Part shown: positions 33,841-46,976 of the stretch, one piece after another
How the letters are laid out: every line of letters starts with the position of its first letter
Position numbering within the stretch: position 1 is the stretch's first letter
NCBI GenBank assembly: GCA_017163975.1
Contig: JAFFSR010000291.1
Span: 3,849,001 to 3,913,000 of the forward strand
Reading direction: 5' to 3'
Length of the DNA: 64,000 bases
Source of the DNA: Anastatus disparis
Lineage: Eukaryota > Arthropoda > Insecta > Hymenoptera > Eupelmidae
Position numbers and translations under genes: made by a program
The notes under the pieces: model-generated
What the model was told of the DNA's origin: nothing
The model's input: only the letters and a program-made list of their open reading frames with translations
Database searches by the model: none

Positions 33841-34204
33841 TATTTATTTATACATAAATTAACAAACAAATCAATAAATCTAACATTAAGTAAAAATAAA
33901 TACTTTACTTCTTTCTGTTTCTATAACTAACATTTTCCTGAAGTAACAATCTTTACCTTACAAATAGCTAAAATAAAAACTTAGTCAATCAGCTTATCTA
34001 ACGCAAGGCGTAAGATTAAACTAACGCTTATACATTTACTTTTAATTTTTCCTTTGCTACTTTTTCTTATGTTAATATGAAGTGAACTATTTTTCTTTCT
34101 TTGCAAATGTAGTTCAGTTTTTTTTTCTTTCTTTTTTCATTTTTTTTGTTTTTTGTTTCTCTTCTTCTTTCTTTTTTTTTCTCTCTCTGACAGGGTTTAC
34201 AGTT

Positions 34205-34525
34205 TTTGAGCCTCACGGCATAAAACTCGTAAATTATTTTTTCATGCTTAACAGCATTTAAAAATTTCTGGTGGAGTAAAGAAAAATTTTTTTTTAATCA
34301 TAACGTTTTATTTCTTGAGGGTCTTGTAGGTCTTGAGCATCACGGCATAAGACTTTCAATTCGCCATTTGTGCTTAACAGCACGAAGGGCTTAACCTGAA
34401 GAAAATAAAATAGGGAAGAAACAAGTTGACCCAATATCTGAAAGTTTATTTTCAATTTTGGGCTTGTATCTATTGAGCCTCACGACATATAGTGCTAGTT
34501 TTCTTTTATCGCTTAAAAGCGGTAA
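34205..34525 (+). repeat. Retroelement leader module B, three copies each with a small stem-loop
   Basis: Modules start near 34206, 34333 and 34473 with TTGAGCCTCACGGCATAA or close variants. Each ends about 30-40 bases later with a stem-loop: ATGCT-TAAC-AGCAT (34244-34257), GTGCT-TAAC-AGCAC (34370-34383), CGCT-TAAA-AGCG (34510-34521). The stem pairs co-vary between copies, which supports a selected RNA structure. Confidence 0.65.
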
Positions 34526-34703
34526 AAGACTTGGAAAGAGAAAAGAGACAATTAGGTGTTGGAGCAACTTTTCTCTAACAAATATTTTTTTTTCCTCCTT
34601 CTCTCCTTTTTTTTTTCTTCCTCTCTTCAAGTAATCATTTTTTTTTCTTTTTGGTTTTGCTTTTTTCTTTTTTTTTCTGCTTTCCTCCTTATTTCTCCGG
34701 TAA

Positions 34704-35079
34704 ATGACAGATAATGAAAGGAGAGGCCTTGGCCCTAAGATAAGGCAAACAGCAGATAAGCTAAGTCTGCAAGGAGAGGCCAGAGTGCGGTTTATAAGGT
34801 GGGTCAAAAAAAACGACATTGATCTAGAGCCACAATTTCTACTACCGAGAAAGAAAATCGGCCCGAAAAGGGGTTTAGTCGTTAATCCATACGTAATCGA
34901 CACGCCAGGTAAATATTTAATAACTCCCCTCCCGGATACGACAACCGCAACAACAGCGCGTTGTAATCGATTTGAATCTCGGAGAAGTACAACCCACACC
35001 AGCTCCACTGTCGCCCTTGCAAATTGACCAAGCCGGTCAACATATGCAGTCGGAAAATAACCTAATTACTATTGATTAA
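34704..35079 (+). pseudogene. Small accessory ORF between leader and gag
   Basis: The frame from 34704 reads MTDNERRGLGPKIRQTADKL and LLPRKKIGPKRGLVVNPY before a likely one-base shift near 34940. The second frame continues cleanly (VVIDLNLGEVQPTPAPLSPL) to a stop at 35079. The product would be about 125 residues, basic at first and Pro-rich at the end. I do not recognise it. Clean coding in two successive frames suggests it was a real protein. Confidence 0.5.
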
Positions 35080-35273
35080 AAAATTTTCTTATATCGCGTT
35101 TCCTTTTCTTCTATAAGTAAGGAGTATTTTATTTAAAATTTTTTTTTCTTCTCCCTTTTCTCTAAATTAATCTAAGAAATCAATCTTTATATATATAAAT
35201 AAAAATTTATAATAATCATTGCACAAGCAATAGCCTATTTTTTAAATAGCCTAGATTTTAAATATCTTATAAA

Positions 35274-36742
35274 ATGGCTACTGGAGGAATTGACGACAAA
35301 GATTTGCCGCTCACCGGAGAGGAGTTAAGACTATACGCTAACAACTTAAAAGAACGCGAACAAAGAATTAAGGATTTAGAACAAGCGCTTGAGAATCGTG
35401 AGAAGAAAGTCCTAAGTGAGGCAGAATGGTTAAAGCAGGAAGCGATGGACTCGTTGAATGTAGAAAAGGAACGCGTTCAAATGCTTGAAGAGGAACTCGA
35501 AAAAGAAAGAAAAGGCCGCGAAAATCTTGAAATTACCATATCGGACACTGCCTCTAGTGTATCAAATTTTCCCTTAGCACAAACTAATAAAACAGATTTG
35601 GGATCTCAAAATAAAACGAATTTGAGGTTAAAGCCAATAGATGAAACCGAGGAGTCGACAGAGGACGTGATTACTCAATTAGCAAAAATGCGCTGTGAAA
35701 TAGATCGATTGCGTGCAACTCGCTCAACGTCCCCCACACTGCAAGCACAGCAAACATTACCACCAGACCCAGCATCAAGACCTCATAATAACCTAGCAGA
35801 ACCACTGAATTCATGGACTGTGCTACCAAGCATTTACATAAAGGAGGCCTTAAACAGCATACCAAAATTTGACGAAACAAACTTAATACCTTTTGTCAGA
35901 GCATGCAAACGCGCATTCAAATAGTTCCTCAGCACCTTAAGAGAGAGTTAATAAAGTTAGTGAAAAATAAACTCGAAGACAAAGCGTATATCGCGTTCAA
36001 GCACAATAATTTCGGAATATTGGACGAATTCGTCGATGGACTAAAATCCGTTTTTGCGCCCACAGAAACTCTAAACAATCTAAGAGGTAAACTTGACCAA
36101 ATTTATAAGGGAAGGAACGAGTCACTGCTTAATTTTATTACACGAATCGTTAATCTTAAAGAAGCATTTATCGATCAAAAACGTTTCGATATCAGCAATG
36201 AATTAACTCGTGATGAACTTTCTGAAATCGAAGGAGATATAATCGAAGGATTTCGAGACGGCTTACCGCCGGAATTTAGGCAAAGGCTTAAAAACCCAGC
36301 AAACTTAACTCTGAACGAAGTATTCGACGACGCAATCGCGGTAGATAAACAGATTGATAGGGACAACTTGAAGCATGGATATAAGATCAACGAAAGAAAT
36401 AAGAATCTTTATAAAAATAGACGAGATACGAACGAAGCAGCAGCTGTAAAACCGGATGTACCACGAGCAACCACATCTAATCAGGGAAGATACAACCAGA
36501 CTAACAATCAATCAAATGACAGAAGCAAAAGTCATAATAACAATTACCAGATAAAAGTATGTGCCTATTGCAAAAACAGAGGTCATATAAAGGAAGAGTG
36601 CCGTAAATTAAAATGGGTCAAAGAGAATCAACAAAAAAACGAGACGAACGCTCCAGCGAAGGACGCTCCTGGAGCGACAATTGAGAAAACGCGTCCAGTG
36701 AACGCGATTGTAACAGAACTTACATCTACACCGTCAACTTAG
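35274..36742 (+). pseudogene. gag: gag (capsid and nucleocapsid), one frameshift
   Basis: The frame from 35274 has a long coiled coil (ERVQMLEEELEKERKGRENL) and ends at 35924 (PFVRACKRAFK). The next frame, open from 35903, continues with a capsid-like helical region (LIKLVKNKLEDKAYIAFKHN, LPPEFRQRLKNP) and a CCHC zinc knuckle (CAYCKNRGHIKEEC). It stops at 36742. The one-base shift within the capsid region is a mutation, not programmed frameshifting, because the junction has no slippery heptamer and lies mid-domain. Confidence 0.85.
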
Positions 36743-39700
36743 AAAAAACAACGCAAATCGTCATCGTGGAATCTCCACAATTTCTACACAATTTCGTTGA
36801 AGCTATGGTTGATTCAGGTGCGCAGCTCAATATAGCCAAAATAGGCATTTTTAACGGAGACGTAATGGTTAACGAATCAAACCGACCATTGTTAAGAGGA
36901 ATATCGGGAACCGATATACCTTCGATTGGTACATATGTCATTGATATATACGGATCCCCAACAGAGGTCATTGTAGTCGCCAATGATTGTCCGATGAAAA
37001 CAGAAGCAATTATAGGTTCAAACTTCTGTGAGCAGCATGGTGCAAGCCTCGATTTCTATCGAAAGGCACTAATTTTCGAGGACGAAACCTTGCCTTTCGT
37101 AAATTTAAAAGACGTTAAAAAAATACCTGCTCTAGCAACCGCAACTGTACGTTTCCCGTTGAATAACCCAGAAGGAGAATATGGTTATATTAGGAAAATA
37201 AAATTTAACGAAAAAGGCATAGTGGCGGGAACGTCATGGCAATCAACGACGGAGGCTACGTTGACATAGAAGTATTCAATACCAATATCTTTGATATCGA
37301 CCTAAAAATAACACCGCTAACTCTAGAACCAACACAGAAATATTATCAGCATCACGAGAAAATTTTTATAGACAAAGATAACACTCTCTTCATGGATACA
37401 GAAAATATAAAAGAAGTTAACGTCACGAATCAAGCACCTTCTCTTGTTTCTATGCAGGCCAATGTGGATGATGCAAGGTCAGCCGACGAACTAATCATCG
37501 ACTTAATTACTTTCGAATATGGTAAAGAATACGATCGAGTTTTTCAAAGACGCTACTCAGACAGTACTATTTGCTCATCTTCCGAAGAAGACCTTTAAAT
37601 TCAAGAAAATATAATTCCTAAATCTAAGGTTCCTGTGCAGGTTTTACCCAATTCTGCAACGTCGTGCGTTGAGTCCGAAAATGCTTCGCGTGACACGGTA
37701 GACGATGACGCTCCGAACTCTATCGCAAATTTAATCGAATCCCCCGGCCGGAATTCAAAACCATCGTACGCAAAGCCTGAAAACGCCCCGCGCAACACGG
37801 TAAGCGACGATGACAATGTGTGACATAGCAGCTATGAGACTTATGCTAAGCCCGAAGAAGCTCCGCGCAACATAGTAAGCACAAGTCTAACAAAAGGGGA
37901 AATTGAAATATCAGATAACGAAAGCACAGAAACCACTGAAGAAGATATAATAATTCGAGATTTCCTTCCAGGTGCAAATTTGCTGGACTATATCGAAATA
38001 AATCAGGTGAATCAACCAATAGAAAATTATGTAAATTACTCTGATATAGAACCATGCATCAACAGAACTATTTTAGACATAAATACTGTCACTGAATTCT
38101 ACGTCAAGCCATATAAAAAGGATAATCGAAGATTAAAACACAAAAATTTCGAGCGAGTATACAATGCTAACGTCAAAAACAGAACAGAATGTATATTAAA
38201 CGACATACCTAAAAACCATATAGCGGAAGAAAACGAAGCAAGGCTGCAGAAGCTCATTGAAAAAACTGCTGATGTTTTCCATTTGAAAGAAGAACCCTTT
38301 TCTGCCACTAACATAATCGAACATAAAATCGAAACCTACGACGAAGAACCAGTGAACGTAAGACAGTATCCAATACCTCAAAAATTGCAAGAAGTTGTTT
38401 ACAAGCAAATAAGTAAATTGTTAGAATCAGATATAGTCGAAAGAAGTAAATCGCCTTTTAACAGCCCTCTCTGGGTTGTCAAAAATATAGAAGATATTGA
38501 AGGGAAGCCACAGTGGAGAGTTGTAGTCGATTTCCGAAAATTAAATGAAAAGATCAAGCCATATCCACATCAAATCCCATATATTACACATTTAGTCGAG
38601 CAGCTCGGTGGGGCTCGCTATTTTATCGTCGTGGATATGTATTCAGGTTCCCATCAGGTGATGATTAGATAAGAAGACCGAGAGAAAACAGCCTTTTCTA
38701 CTCCTTATGGTCACTTTCACTTCAAAAGAATGCCTTTCGGAATTCGAACAGCAGCAAGTACTTTTCAAGAATGAACCAATAAAATATTAGGGCATAAACC
38801 GTTAGATCTAAGCTCGAAAGGAAAAGGAAAGCTAGGATATATTGATGACGTCATACTGTTTGCGGAAAATCTAAACGATTTAGACGAATTATTTCTGGAA
38901 TTTACAGAGACTTTAAGGAAATCTAACCTAAAGTTAAATCCCTTAAAATGCCAATTTTACGAAACATCAGTGACATTTCTTGGTCACGAGATTAGTCATA
39001 AAGGCATGAGACCAGACCCAAATAAAACCCAAGCTGTTGAAAAATTCCCTCGTCCACGAAATGTCAAGGGAATACGCCAATTTCTTGATCTGTGCGGATA
39101 TTTTCGACGTTTCATCCCAAATTTTGCAACGATCGCAAAGCCATTGACAAACCTTTTAAAGAAAGCAGTAACTTTCAATTGGGCAGATGAACAGCTAATA
39201 GCTTTTGAGACGCTCAAAAACTGCCTAATTAATGAACCGATTTTGCAACATCCAAACTTCGAAGAAGAATTCTTTGTAACAACAGACGCCTCAGACTACG
39301 CAGTCGGTGGTGACCTATCTCAAAGGAAGGAAAATTCAGATTTACCTGTAGCTTACGCAAGCTGATTGCTTACAAAAACCGAGATGAATTATAGCACTAT
39401 CAAAAAGGAACTACTCGCAATGCGATTTTGCGGTGATTAATTCGACTATTGTCTGATTGGCCGATATTTCACCTTTATAACTGACCACCAACCACTCGTT
39501 TGACTGCACAAAATAAAGGATTGTACATCTAAATTGAAAAAATGGTTCTTTGAATTAAGAGACAAATTTGACTTTACAATCAAATATCTTCCAGGAAAAA
39601 TTAATTTTGTGGCCGACGCGCTATCACGTAACCCTTCCAATAACGAAGTGCAAAACATACGCGAATCGGAAACTAACAAAATCATGAAAATATCGTCCGA

Positions 39701-41744
39701 GGAAAATACATGTAAATCGGTCTATGAAATAAACGCTATAGAGTCAATCGCAACTGAAAAATTGTTTAAAAAGAATGATTTTCTAGCAGTAAGAAACAGT
39801 AAGGACAGTTTTTATTTGTGCCAAAGCAAACAGTACATTAAATCAAATGATAAAGTAATATCTATACGATGGTTAGCGCGCCGAGACGGAGATGAACATA
39901 TATATTCTTTTGACAATGACGACAAGATACCCTTTGACAGCATACTAACAAGCGTAAAATTGACTAAAATCGAGCAAGACAGATATCAACTACCAGCCGA
40001 CGAACTGTCACGGACGCTAGACATCCTTAAGGAATCTTTAGAAGCTACAGCAAATAAACCACCCAAAGACGCCTACGTGACTGACGATGCTATGAATGAA
40101 AATACAAATATTTCTGAGGATCATCAATCGCTCAGGGACGAATTACATTCAAATCCGTCCAGGGCGAATGAAGCTCCTCTATCTGTTGAGTATGAGATAG
40201 GTCGAGACGAATCAAATCGACCTCGACCATCACGAAATATAATTGAAACGAGAGATAACTTTCTCATGGCAGAGGACAATTTGACCTATTTCATAACACA
40301 AAAAAATCAACCTCTCGACTCAGGAGCACTTTTTCTGCAACAAGAACAAAGACTTCCGCTCCTGCAAGATATTGTCCTTGCAAGAGCAAAAGTCATTGAA
40401 AATGACAAAAAGATTTTGATAGCTTTGCCAATTAAAGAGAATCTGCATATACAAACAGATAGAGAAATTTTCAAGGATGCTATTTTTTCACTGCTAGACG
40501 TATGCCAAAAAACGTCTCTGGTATACTTGAGAATTTCAAAAACAGAACAGATAGACGATATCACGTGGAGTGAAATTGTCGATCTGTTGAAAGATATATT
40601 TTCAGATTCTCAAACTAAGATAATAATCTGTAAAAACTTGATACAAATACCAGAAGTAGATCTGCGTAAACAAATTATACGCGAAATTCACGAGTCACCA
40701 ATAAACGGCCATAAAGGTATAACAAAGACATATAACCAAGTTAGACAACACTATTTTCGGCCAAATATGAAAGCGGGAATCCAAAATTTGGTCAACGCTT
40801 GTCGCACTTGTCAACTAAATAAACTAGTTAGAAATAAGGTTAGGCAACCTATGGTGTTAACAGACACACTGGGTTCTAGCTTCGAAAAGATTTCGTTAGA
40901 TATCGTAGGTCCATTAGATAAGACCAGAAATGGGAACATGTACATTTTGACGATGCAAGATTTGCTAGCAAAATTTTGTATAGCTGTCCCTTTAGATTCA
41001 ACTACGTCAACGGCAATTGCCGATGCTTTTCTGAAACGATTTGTTTTTATTCATAGGTCACCAAGGATAGTCCTGACGGATCAAGGTGCAAATTTTATCA
41101 GTTCATTAATGAAAAACGTCGCGAAAATGTGTAAAATTAAAACATGTACTACCACCGCATTTCACCCTCAATCCAATGGATCTATTGAGCAAATGCATCA
41201 CTCGTTAAAGGAATGGTTAATGAACTATGTATCAAATATACGACAATGGGATGGATGGTGTGAATGTGCGACATTTTCCTACAATACCAGCGTTCATGAA
41301 GGGACGAAGCTCACCCCATACGAATGCATATATGGAAAGATAGCTCGCGTTCCATCAGCGAGAGCGGTATTGGGGGAAAACACTACCGATACTTATTATG
41401 GCTATTTGACTAGACTAAGATCAAAATTGTTAGAAATACACGAATTAGCTAAAGGAAATCTGAATAACGCAAAAAGACGTTCTAAGGAATATTACAATAA
41501 GAACTTAAACCCGTGTAATTTCAAGGTTAATGATCACGTAATGCTATTAATAGAACCTAGAAAAGGAAAATTTTAACCGCAGTATACCGGGCCACATAGA
41601 ATTCTCGAAATATTAGAAAATGGTAGAAATATTAAAATTTCTTTTAAAAACACTACAAAAATTGTACACCCAAATAAACTGCGCTTAACGAAACAAAGAT
41701 CTGAAAGCTCGATCGATAATGATCAGAACTCTACATTTGACTAA
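36739..41744 (+). pseudogene. pol: pol: protease, reverse transcriptase, RNase H, integrase
   Basis: pol is in the -1 frame relative to gag. Protease has VEAMVDSGAQLNI (catalytic DSG) and IIGSNFCEQHGASLDF. A linker (37236-37980) has frameshifts and three degenerate AKPENAPRN-type repeats. RT has VVVDFRKLNEKIKPY, a stop at 38670, FKRMPFGI, a stop near 38776, and the catalytic GYIDDVILF. RNase H begins FFVTTDASDYAVGG, with stops near 39364, 39440 and 39502. Integrase has the HHCC finger (IHESPINGHKG...CRTCQ) and the DDE core (ISLDIVG, LTDQGANF, GSIEQMHHSL). A stop at 41574-41576 precedes the GPY/F-type segment (QYTGPHRILEIL) and the end at 41744. Lineage by RT and integrase motifs is Ty3/gypsy. 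Confidence 0.9.
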
Positions 41745-42027
41745 AGATTTCTTAAAGAGAATACACATAACGATAATTAACGTAAATCTGCGTATTATTT
41801 ATTTTTTTTATCATCCGATTTCTTTGCTTTGTGATACGTATGCATATCCAAATTTTTCTTTTCTTTGGATGTAATAACGAATAAAGAAACTTAAGCAAGT
41901 CAGTGAATTCACTTCACCTAATCTTAGCATCTTTAAAATTTATCTTAGTAATTGGGTACAAATGCTTATAACCTCAATCAACTGTAACTACGCAACATAA
42001 TAATTATACCTGTATCAGCATAAATTA

Positions 42028-44040
42028 ATGAGTCTGCGAATAATCTTAAGTATTTTTCTTTGTTATAAGAGGATGAACTGTAAATTAATGTTCTTTTTGT
42101 ACACTAATATTCGAGTCGCCGTCACTTTTACGACATATGAATGCGGATCTGCCACCCCCAACATAACAACTTTTGCACTTTCAGAACTTGGAGACTGCGT
42201 GCTATCCGACGCAGAACCTGCTGAGGAAGAAATATACCTTCAGCTGCTATAACATACTCAATATTTCAAGGTTCGAGCTTACCAATGTAGAATAAAGGTA
42301 GAGCAGGAAATTACGTATTGCGGTATGCATTCGCACAACTGAAAAGTAAAAGGAGGCTCTACCACATCCATGGAGTTGGCAACGAGAGAAGCATGCGAAG
42401 ATCTCGTTAGGTATGGCCAATATAAATATGGACGCTCCGTAATAAATAATCTATTGGTGAACGCGACCAATAGAAGGACTGTCACAATCGCCGGAACATT
42501 GGATGCAAACGGATATCGTGAGGGTACAACTTACAATGATAATGGATATGAATACGAAAAAGTAGTCGTAACTGCGAAACTGGAAACCAAAGCAACGGAC
42601 TACGAGGTCACCGTAGATAAAAAAAGAATATGGTGATCCTAAGCACCGGAACTCGATGCAGCTACACCAGCGGTAGATGCATTGATGAGGAAGAAAGCTG
42701 CATCTTTTGGACCCCAGTAATGGCATCCACATGTAAGTTCGATGAATTCACCATCCTATATGAAGGTATAGAGACACGTATGGTTGATAACAATTCGAAC
42801 GCTCCCGTTATCTACTTTGGTAATTCAACTGGGAAGATAAATTTTGGTCTAACCAAAACTGGAGAAGAGATGCTATGCGAGTATAAATTAATTAAAACGG
42901 ATCAAACAGAACTATTCATTTTAGAAACCACAAGAGGCAAATCATTCACCGACCGAAAAAGCTTGGAGGTACCAGATATCATCCTTACTACATTTCAACG
43001 CAAAAATAATGAATCTCGGAAGACATCTCGATAAACAACTAGGATCACTATATCGTGACATAGTCCTGCACCGATGTATATTGGAAAAGCAAATCATAGA
43101 AAATGCTCTACCTCTAGCGTTCTCAAACCCAGACGTTTTTGCCATGAAAGTCATGAAGAAGCAAGGTTATTTAGCCATAGCAGCAGGAGAAGTCGCCCAC
43201 ATCATTCAATGTGTACCACGATCCTGCAAAATAAGAAAAACGGAACAATGCTACTACGAAGTACCAGTGACTTTCGATGACGAAGCTTACTTCGCCAAAC
43301 TTATCAGCAAGGTGCTAGCACAAATAGGAACAGTTAGAGATTGTAACACACTTATACCAAGTATCTTCAAAATCAGCGAGAAATGGTTTAAGATTCATCT
43401 TACAGCAACGGAGGTAAACCTACCGCAAACCCTAAAACCATTTGCCCAACCGACCTGTAAACACGCCAGCATCTCAGAAGTCTTGGAAAATGGAATATAC
43501 ACACTGGAAAACCTGCAAAATCTACGCGAACATTCGATCTTTCCAGCTGAAAAGCCTGCGATGCTAGAAGCAATAGCGAGACGGCTTAACGACAGAGAAG
43601 CAAGGATGTGCTCTGTAAAGTTTAACAACCTGTTGACGCCAGAAGAAATGGAAACAATGATGGAATCCACACTTGACAAAATGTGGAACGGGTTTCAAAA
43701 ATTTGGTCAAATCTCGGCAGAAATATTAATGATTATCCTGATATGCCAAATAATCAAACTAATCTTCGACACCATAATTCGTGGATACACTCTATACACG
43801 GTATATGGATGGAGTACAAGACTCCTGGGAGCCATTTTCGGCTCGATAATACATTTGCTCACGAGCCTGGCTAAGACGTACAGGGAAGGTTAAAACATCA
43901 GAACACGGAACAGCCACCGGGTCAACGGAATCATTGAATCCGCCAAGAAGAGGACTCAGCAGATCTAACTCTATGCCACCATCAAGAAAAACCATCCCAG
44001 ACATCGAGCTCAAACTGTTGGGAACCCCAAAGCAAAACAA
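42028..44040 (+). pseudogene. env-like glycoprotein remnant, possibly captured from a negative-strand RNA virus
   Basis: Four successive frames (42028-42252, 42370-42636, 42630-43034, 43009-43893) and a tail in another frame to 44040 together span one long secretory-type protein. It has a hydrophobic N-terminus (MSLRIILSIFLC), many cysteines, NxS/T sites, a C-terminal pair of hydrophobic segments (EILMIILICQIIKLIFDTII) and a basic cytoplasmic tail. No furin-plus-fusion-peptide arrangement of baculovirus F type, usual in errantivirus env, is visible. The cysteine layout reminds me of chuvirus glycoproteins, which are known captures in insect retroelements; that is an inference. It is broken by several stops and indels. 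Confidence 0.55.
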
Positions 44041-44074
44041 TTAAAATCTTATTGCTTTGTTTTCACGTTGGGGG

Positions 44075-45400
44075 TGTTACATCCGCATAATCACGGATGT
44101 ATGAAAAATCATTTTTTTTTAAAAAAGGTCTTTTTATTATTTTTATCTCTTTTCAATTAATTTTTTTATTTTTAGCTGTAGACAGATAATTATGTTTATT
44201 TGCAGTTCTCTCCCCGAATAAATACATATAAGTAAATGAATAAATCTTTTAGTAATAAGGAATATGCTGATTAAAAAAAAAATTTAATTTCTTGTAATAG
44301 TCTTAAGAGAAAAGCAGTTAGTTCGCGCGCCGTATACGCTACCTCAGCATTTTTAGGCGTGATAAGAAGATATCTTCTGTCACCGAATGTGAGATTTTAA
44401 AGAGTTTCTCACGGCTGAACTGACCAATGGGACTCTTTTAAATTTTGACAAACTTGCATTTTTATTTCTACATTTGTACCTTTCTTGCAGAGAAAAATAA
44501 TTTTAATAAGTCAGTCTGCAGTCAGTTCTCCCGAACAACAGTACACGCAAAAGAGAGAACCTCAATAAAAAACTTGCAAACTTGTGCCGAATTCTACTAC
44601 GCTTTCAGTTTTTTTTCTTGTTGCTTCTTAAATTGATTTCTTCCACAAAAAGAAAATCAAGCAACGCAAGTTCGGAACGTGCTTAAATCAACAAGTTATT
44701 TTCTTTTTTGCTGGTTTATCTCTCAATATACGCGACGCATTCTGTTTAAAATATTTCTGCATATTTTAATCACAAAGTGCCAATAATAAATAAAAAAGGG
44801 CAATTTTAACAAAAAAAGAAACTGCGCAACTCACCTCTTTCACGACTAAATTAAATAAAACAAATATAAATTACCAACATTCTGTACGTAAATAATAAAC
44901 CAATCTACGGAGAAAAAGAACATTTTTTTGAAAATTTTTCGTAACTGCGCGATTAAACTTACAGCTTACCAATCAATATAAGAATAAGTAAACGAATTGC
45001 GCAAACAATAAAAAAAAAATTATGATTACAAAATATTCGCTAGTAATCGCACAATCGACTTGTTTATGAACTGTAAATCAAAGTTCTATAAATATAATTA
45101 TAAAATATATTTTCCGAATCGTGCTAGTGAAAAAAGTTTAACTCAATAAATAGATTTTAATTAACTAGTTCTTGGTTATAATTTATTTAACCACCCAACC
45201 AACTACAAGCATGCAACCAGAGGGGAGCACCACGCCACATTTCAACACTAATTAACAAAAATTTAAGTTATCTACGACCCCGCAGCTAACCCATAAAAAG
45301 GTAAGTGATTCGGCTCCTCTACCCTACATACGAGACAAGAAATATCTCATGATTGAATATAACGTTCGAGTAAACCTATTTAAGGTGACCGGACATAACA
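44075..45400 (+). repeat. 3' LTR (1326 bp)
   Basis: Preceded by a short purine tract (GGGGG at 44070-44074) and followed by the ACTAC duplication. Confidence 0.95.
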
Positions 45401-45489
45401 ACTACATATTTTCTTAATATTTTTTGCATGTAACACATAAGGAATTTTCACACTATTTAATTAGCATATTTTGATCACCTCGTACATAG

Positions 45490-46976
45490 CATGGAATATT
45501 TATTGAAGCTTCTTGGAATGATGGCACGGAAGATTTGAAATATTTCGGGAATCTTTCGTGCAATATTCCTGTAATATCCGTTGATTCTTTTTATATTGGA
45601 ATATTCTATGGAATATTGTTGGAAAACTCTAAGAATATTTCATTGGAAGATTTAGATCATCTTAAATCTTTCATTGAAACATTTCAGGAATCTTGCAGGA
45701 ATATTTCATAAAATGTTTCGTTGGAACATTCATGGAAGATTTTCGGAATATTGAAACGAAAGATTTGAAAAATTTCATAAACCTTTCATGGAATATGCAT
45801 GGAAGATTTGAGGAACCTTTCATAAAATATTCCATAAAATATTTCCGGAAGATTTTAGAAATGCATCGTAAAATATTTCATTGAATATTCATGAAAGATT
45901 CGTAGAATATTGGTACGGAAGATTAGGAATATTCCATGAAATATTCTCGAAAGATATCAAGAATACTTCAATGGAAGGTTTGGGTAATCTCACATCTTTC
46001 ATGAAATGTTCCTGGAAGATTTTTGAAAAATTTCGATGAAAGATTTAGGGTTTCAGATCTACCACAAAATATTTCTGGAATATTTTATGAAAGGTTTAGA
46101 AATGCTGAGAGAGGATAGTATATATATTATATAATAACACATTATACTCATATATCAATACATATACGCATACATAAACATTGACATTAATTAATAAAAT
46201 CGCATTTACATAATCGCTTCGACTGTACGCAATAAAGCGCCGACCCTGTTGCTTATATAGTGAGTAAGGTATTGTCCAACCACTTGTGGATAAAACTCCC
46301 ATTTAACGAATATCTTCCTATCGGCGTCACTAGAAATTTTCCGTAACATTCCGCGCAAGATTATAGCGGAAACTTCATGGAATCCTTCTAGAATCTTTCA
46401 TACAATATCCCACTGTAAGATGACTTGAATCTTCCTATAAAATATTTCGTGAAATATTACTGGAAGATTTATGTAATAGTCCGCTGTGCAATTTTTAAGT
46501 TTTTCGGGATTTTTCAGCGAAATATTTGTGAAATCTTCCTAAAATCTTTCATGAAATATTCCACCGTAAGATTATTTAAATTCTTCTGTGAAATATTTCG
46601 TGGAATATTTCTAGGAGATTAGTGTAATATTCGCTTTACAATTCAGAAGTTTTTCGGAATCTTTTAGCAAAATGTTTATGAAGCCTTCCTGGAACCTCCC
46701 ATGAAATATTCCACTAGAATATTTGATAAACGTTAAATGTAATATTTCATGAAATATTCCAGAAAACTTTCGTAAATATTTCAAGGAATAATTTGAAAAA
46801 GTTTTCGAATATTCCTTGAAAATATTCCATAAATATTCCTGGAAGCTTTCAATGGTAGATTCCAGTGGAATATTTGGAAATATTCTGTGAAGACTTCCTA
46901 GAATCTGCATGGAAGGTTCCATTGAGATATTCCAGTGGGAGATTTCGCAATATTTTAGTGAAATTTTCCATGCTGT
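45490..46976. mobile_element. Second repeat-filled TIR element of the ACAGCATG family
   Basis: Starts ACATAGCATGGAATATTT and ends AAATTTTCCATGCTGTGC. The interior is GGAATATTCC, GAAATATTTC and GGAAGATTT words without any gene. Same family as 20944-24561, inserted into the right-hand remainder of the Ulp1 transposon. Confidence 0.7.

Larger units (their letters stand above)
32162..45400 (+). mobile_element. Complete 13.2 kb Ty3/gypsy-type LTR retrotransposon with env
   Basis: Two LTRs (32162-33494, 44075-45400) start TGTTACATCC and end GGACATAACA. The target duplication ACTAC is exact (32157-32161, 45401-45405). Order: LTR, primer site, 1.8 kb leader with a small ORF, gag, protease, RT, RNase H, integrase, env-like gene, LTR. 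Every ORF has stops or frameshifts, so this copy is dead, though the LTRs remain very similar. The length is unusually large for the group owing to long LTRs and leader. Confidence 0.95.

Noticed and set aside
34391..35008. 205-codon minus-strand ORF
   Set aside because: Antisense to the retroelement leader and accessory ORF; Lys/Glu-rich part comes from a pyrimidine tract.
36739..36750. A-AAA-AAC slippery heptamer for gag-pol frameshifting
   Set aside because: The A-run lies after the gag stop codon, so it cannot serve as the -1 shift site in this copy as read.
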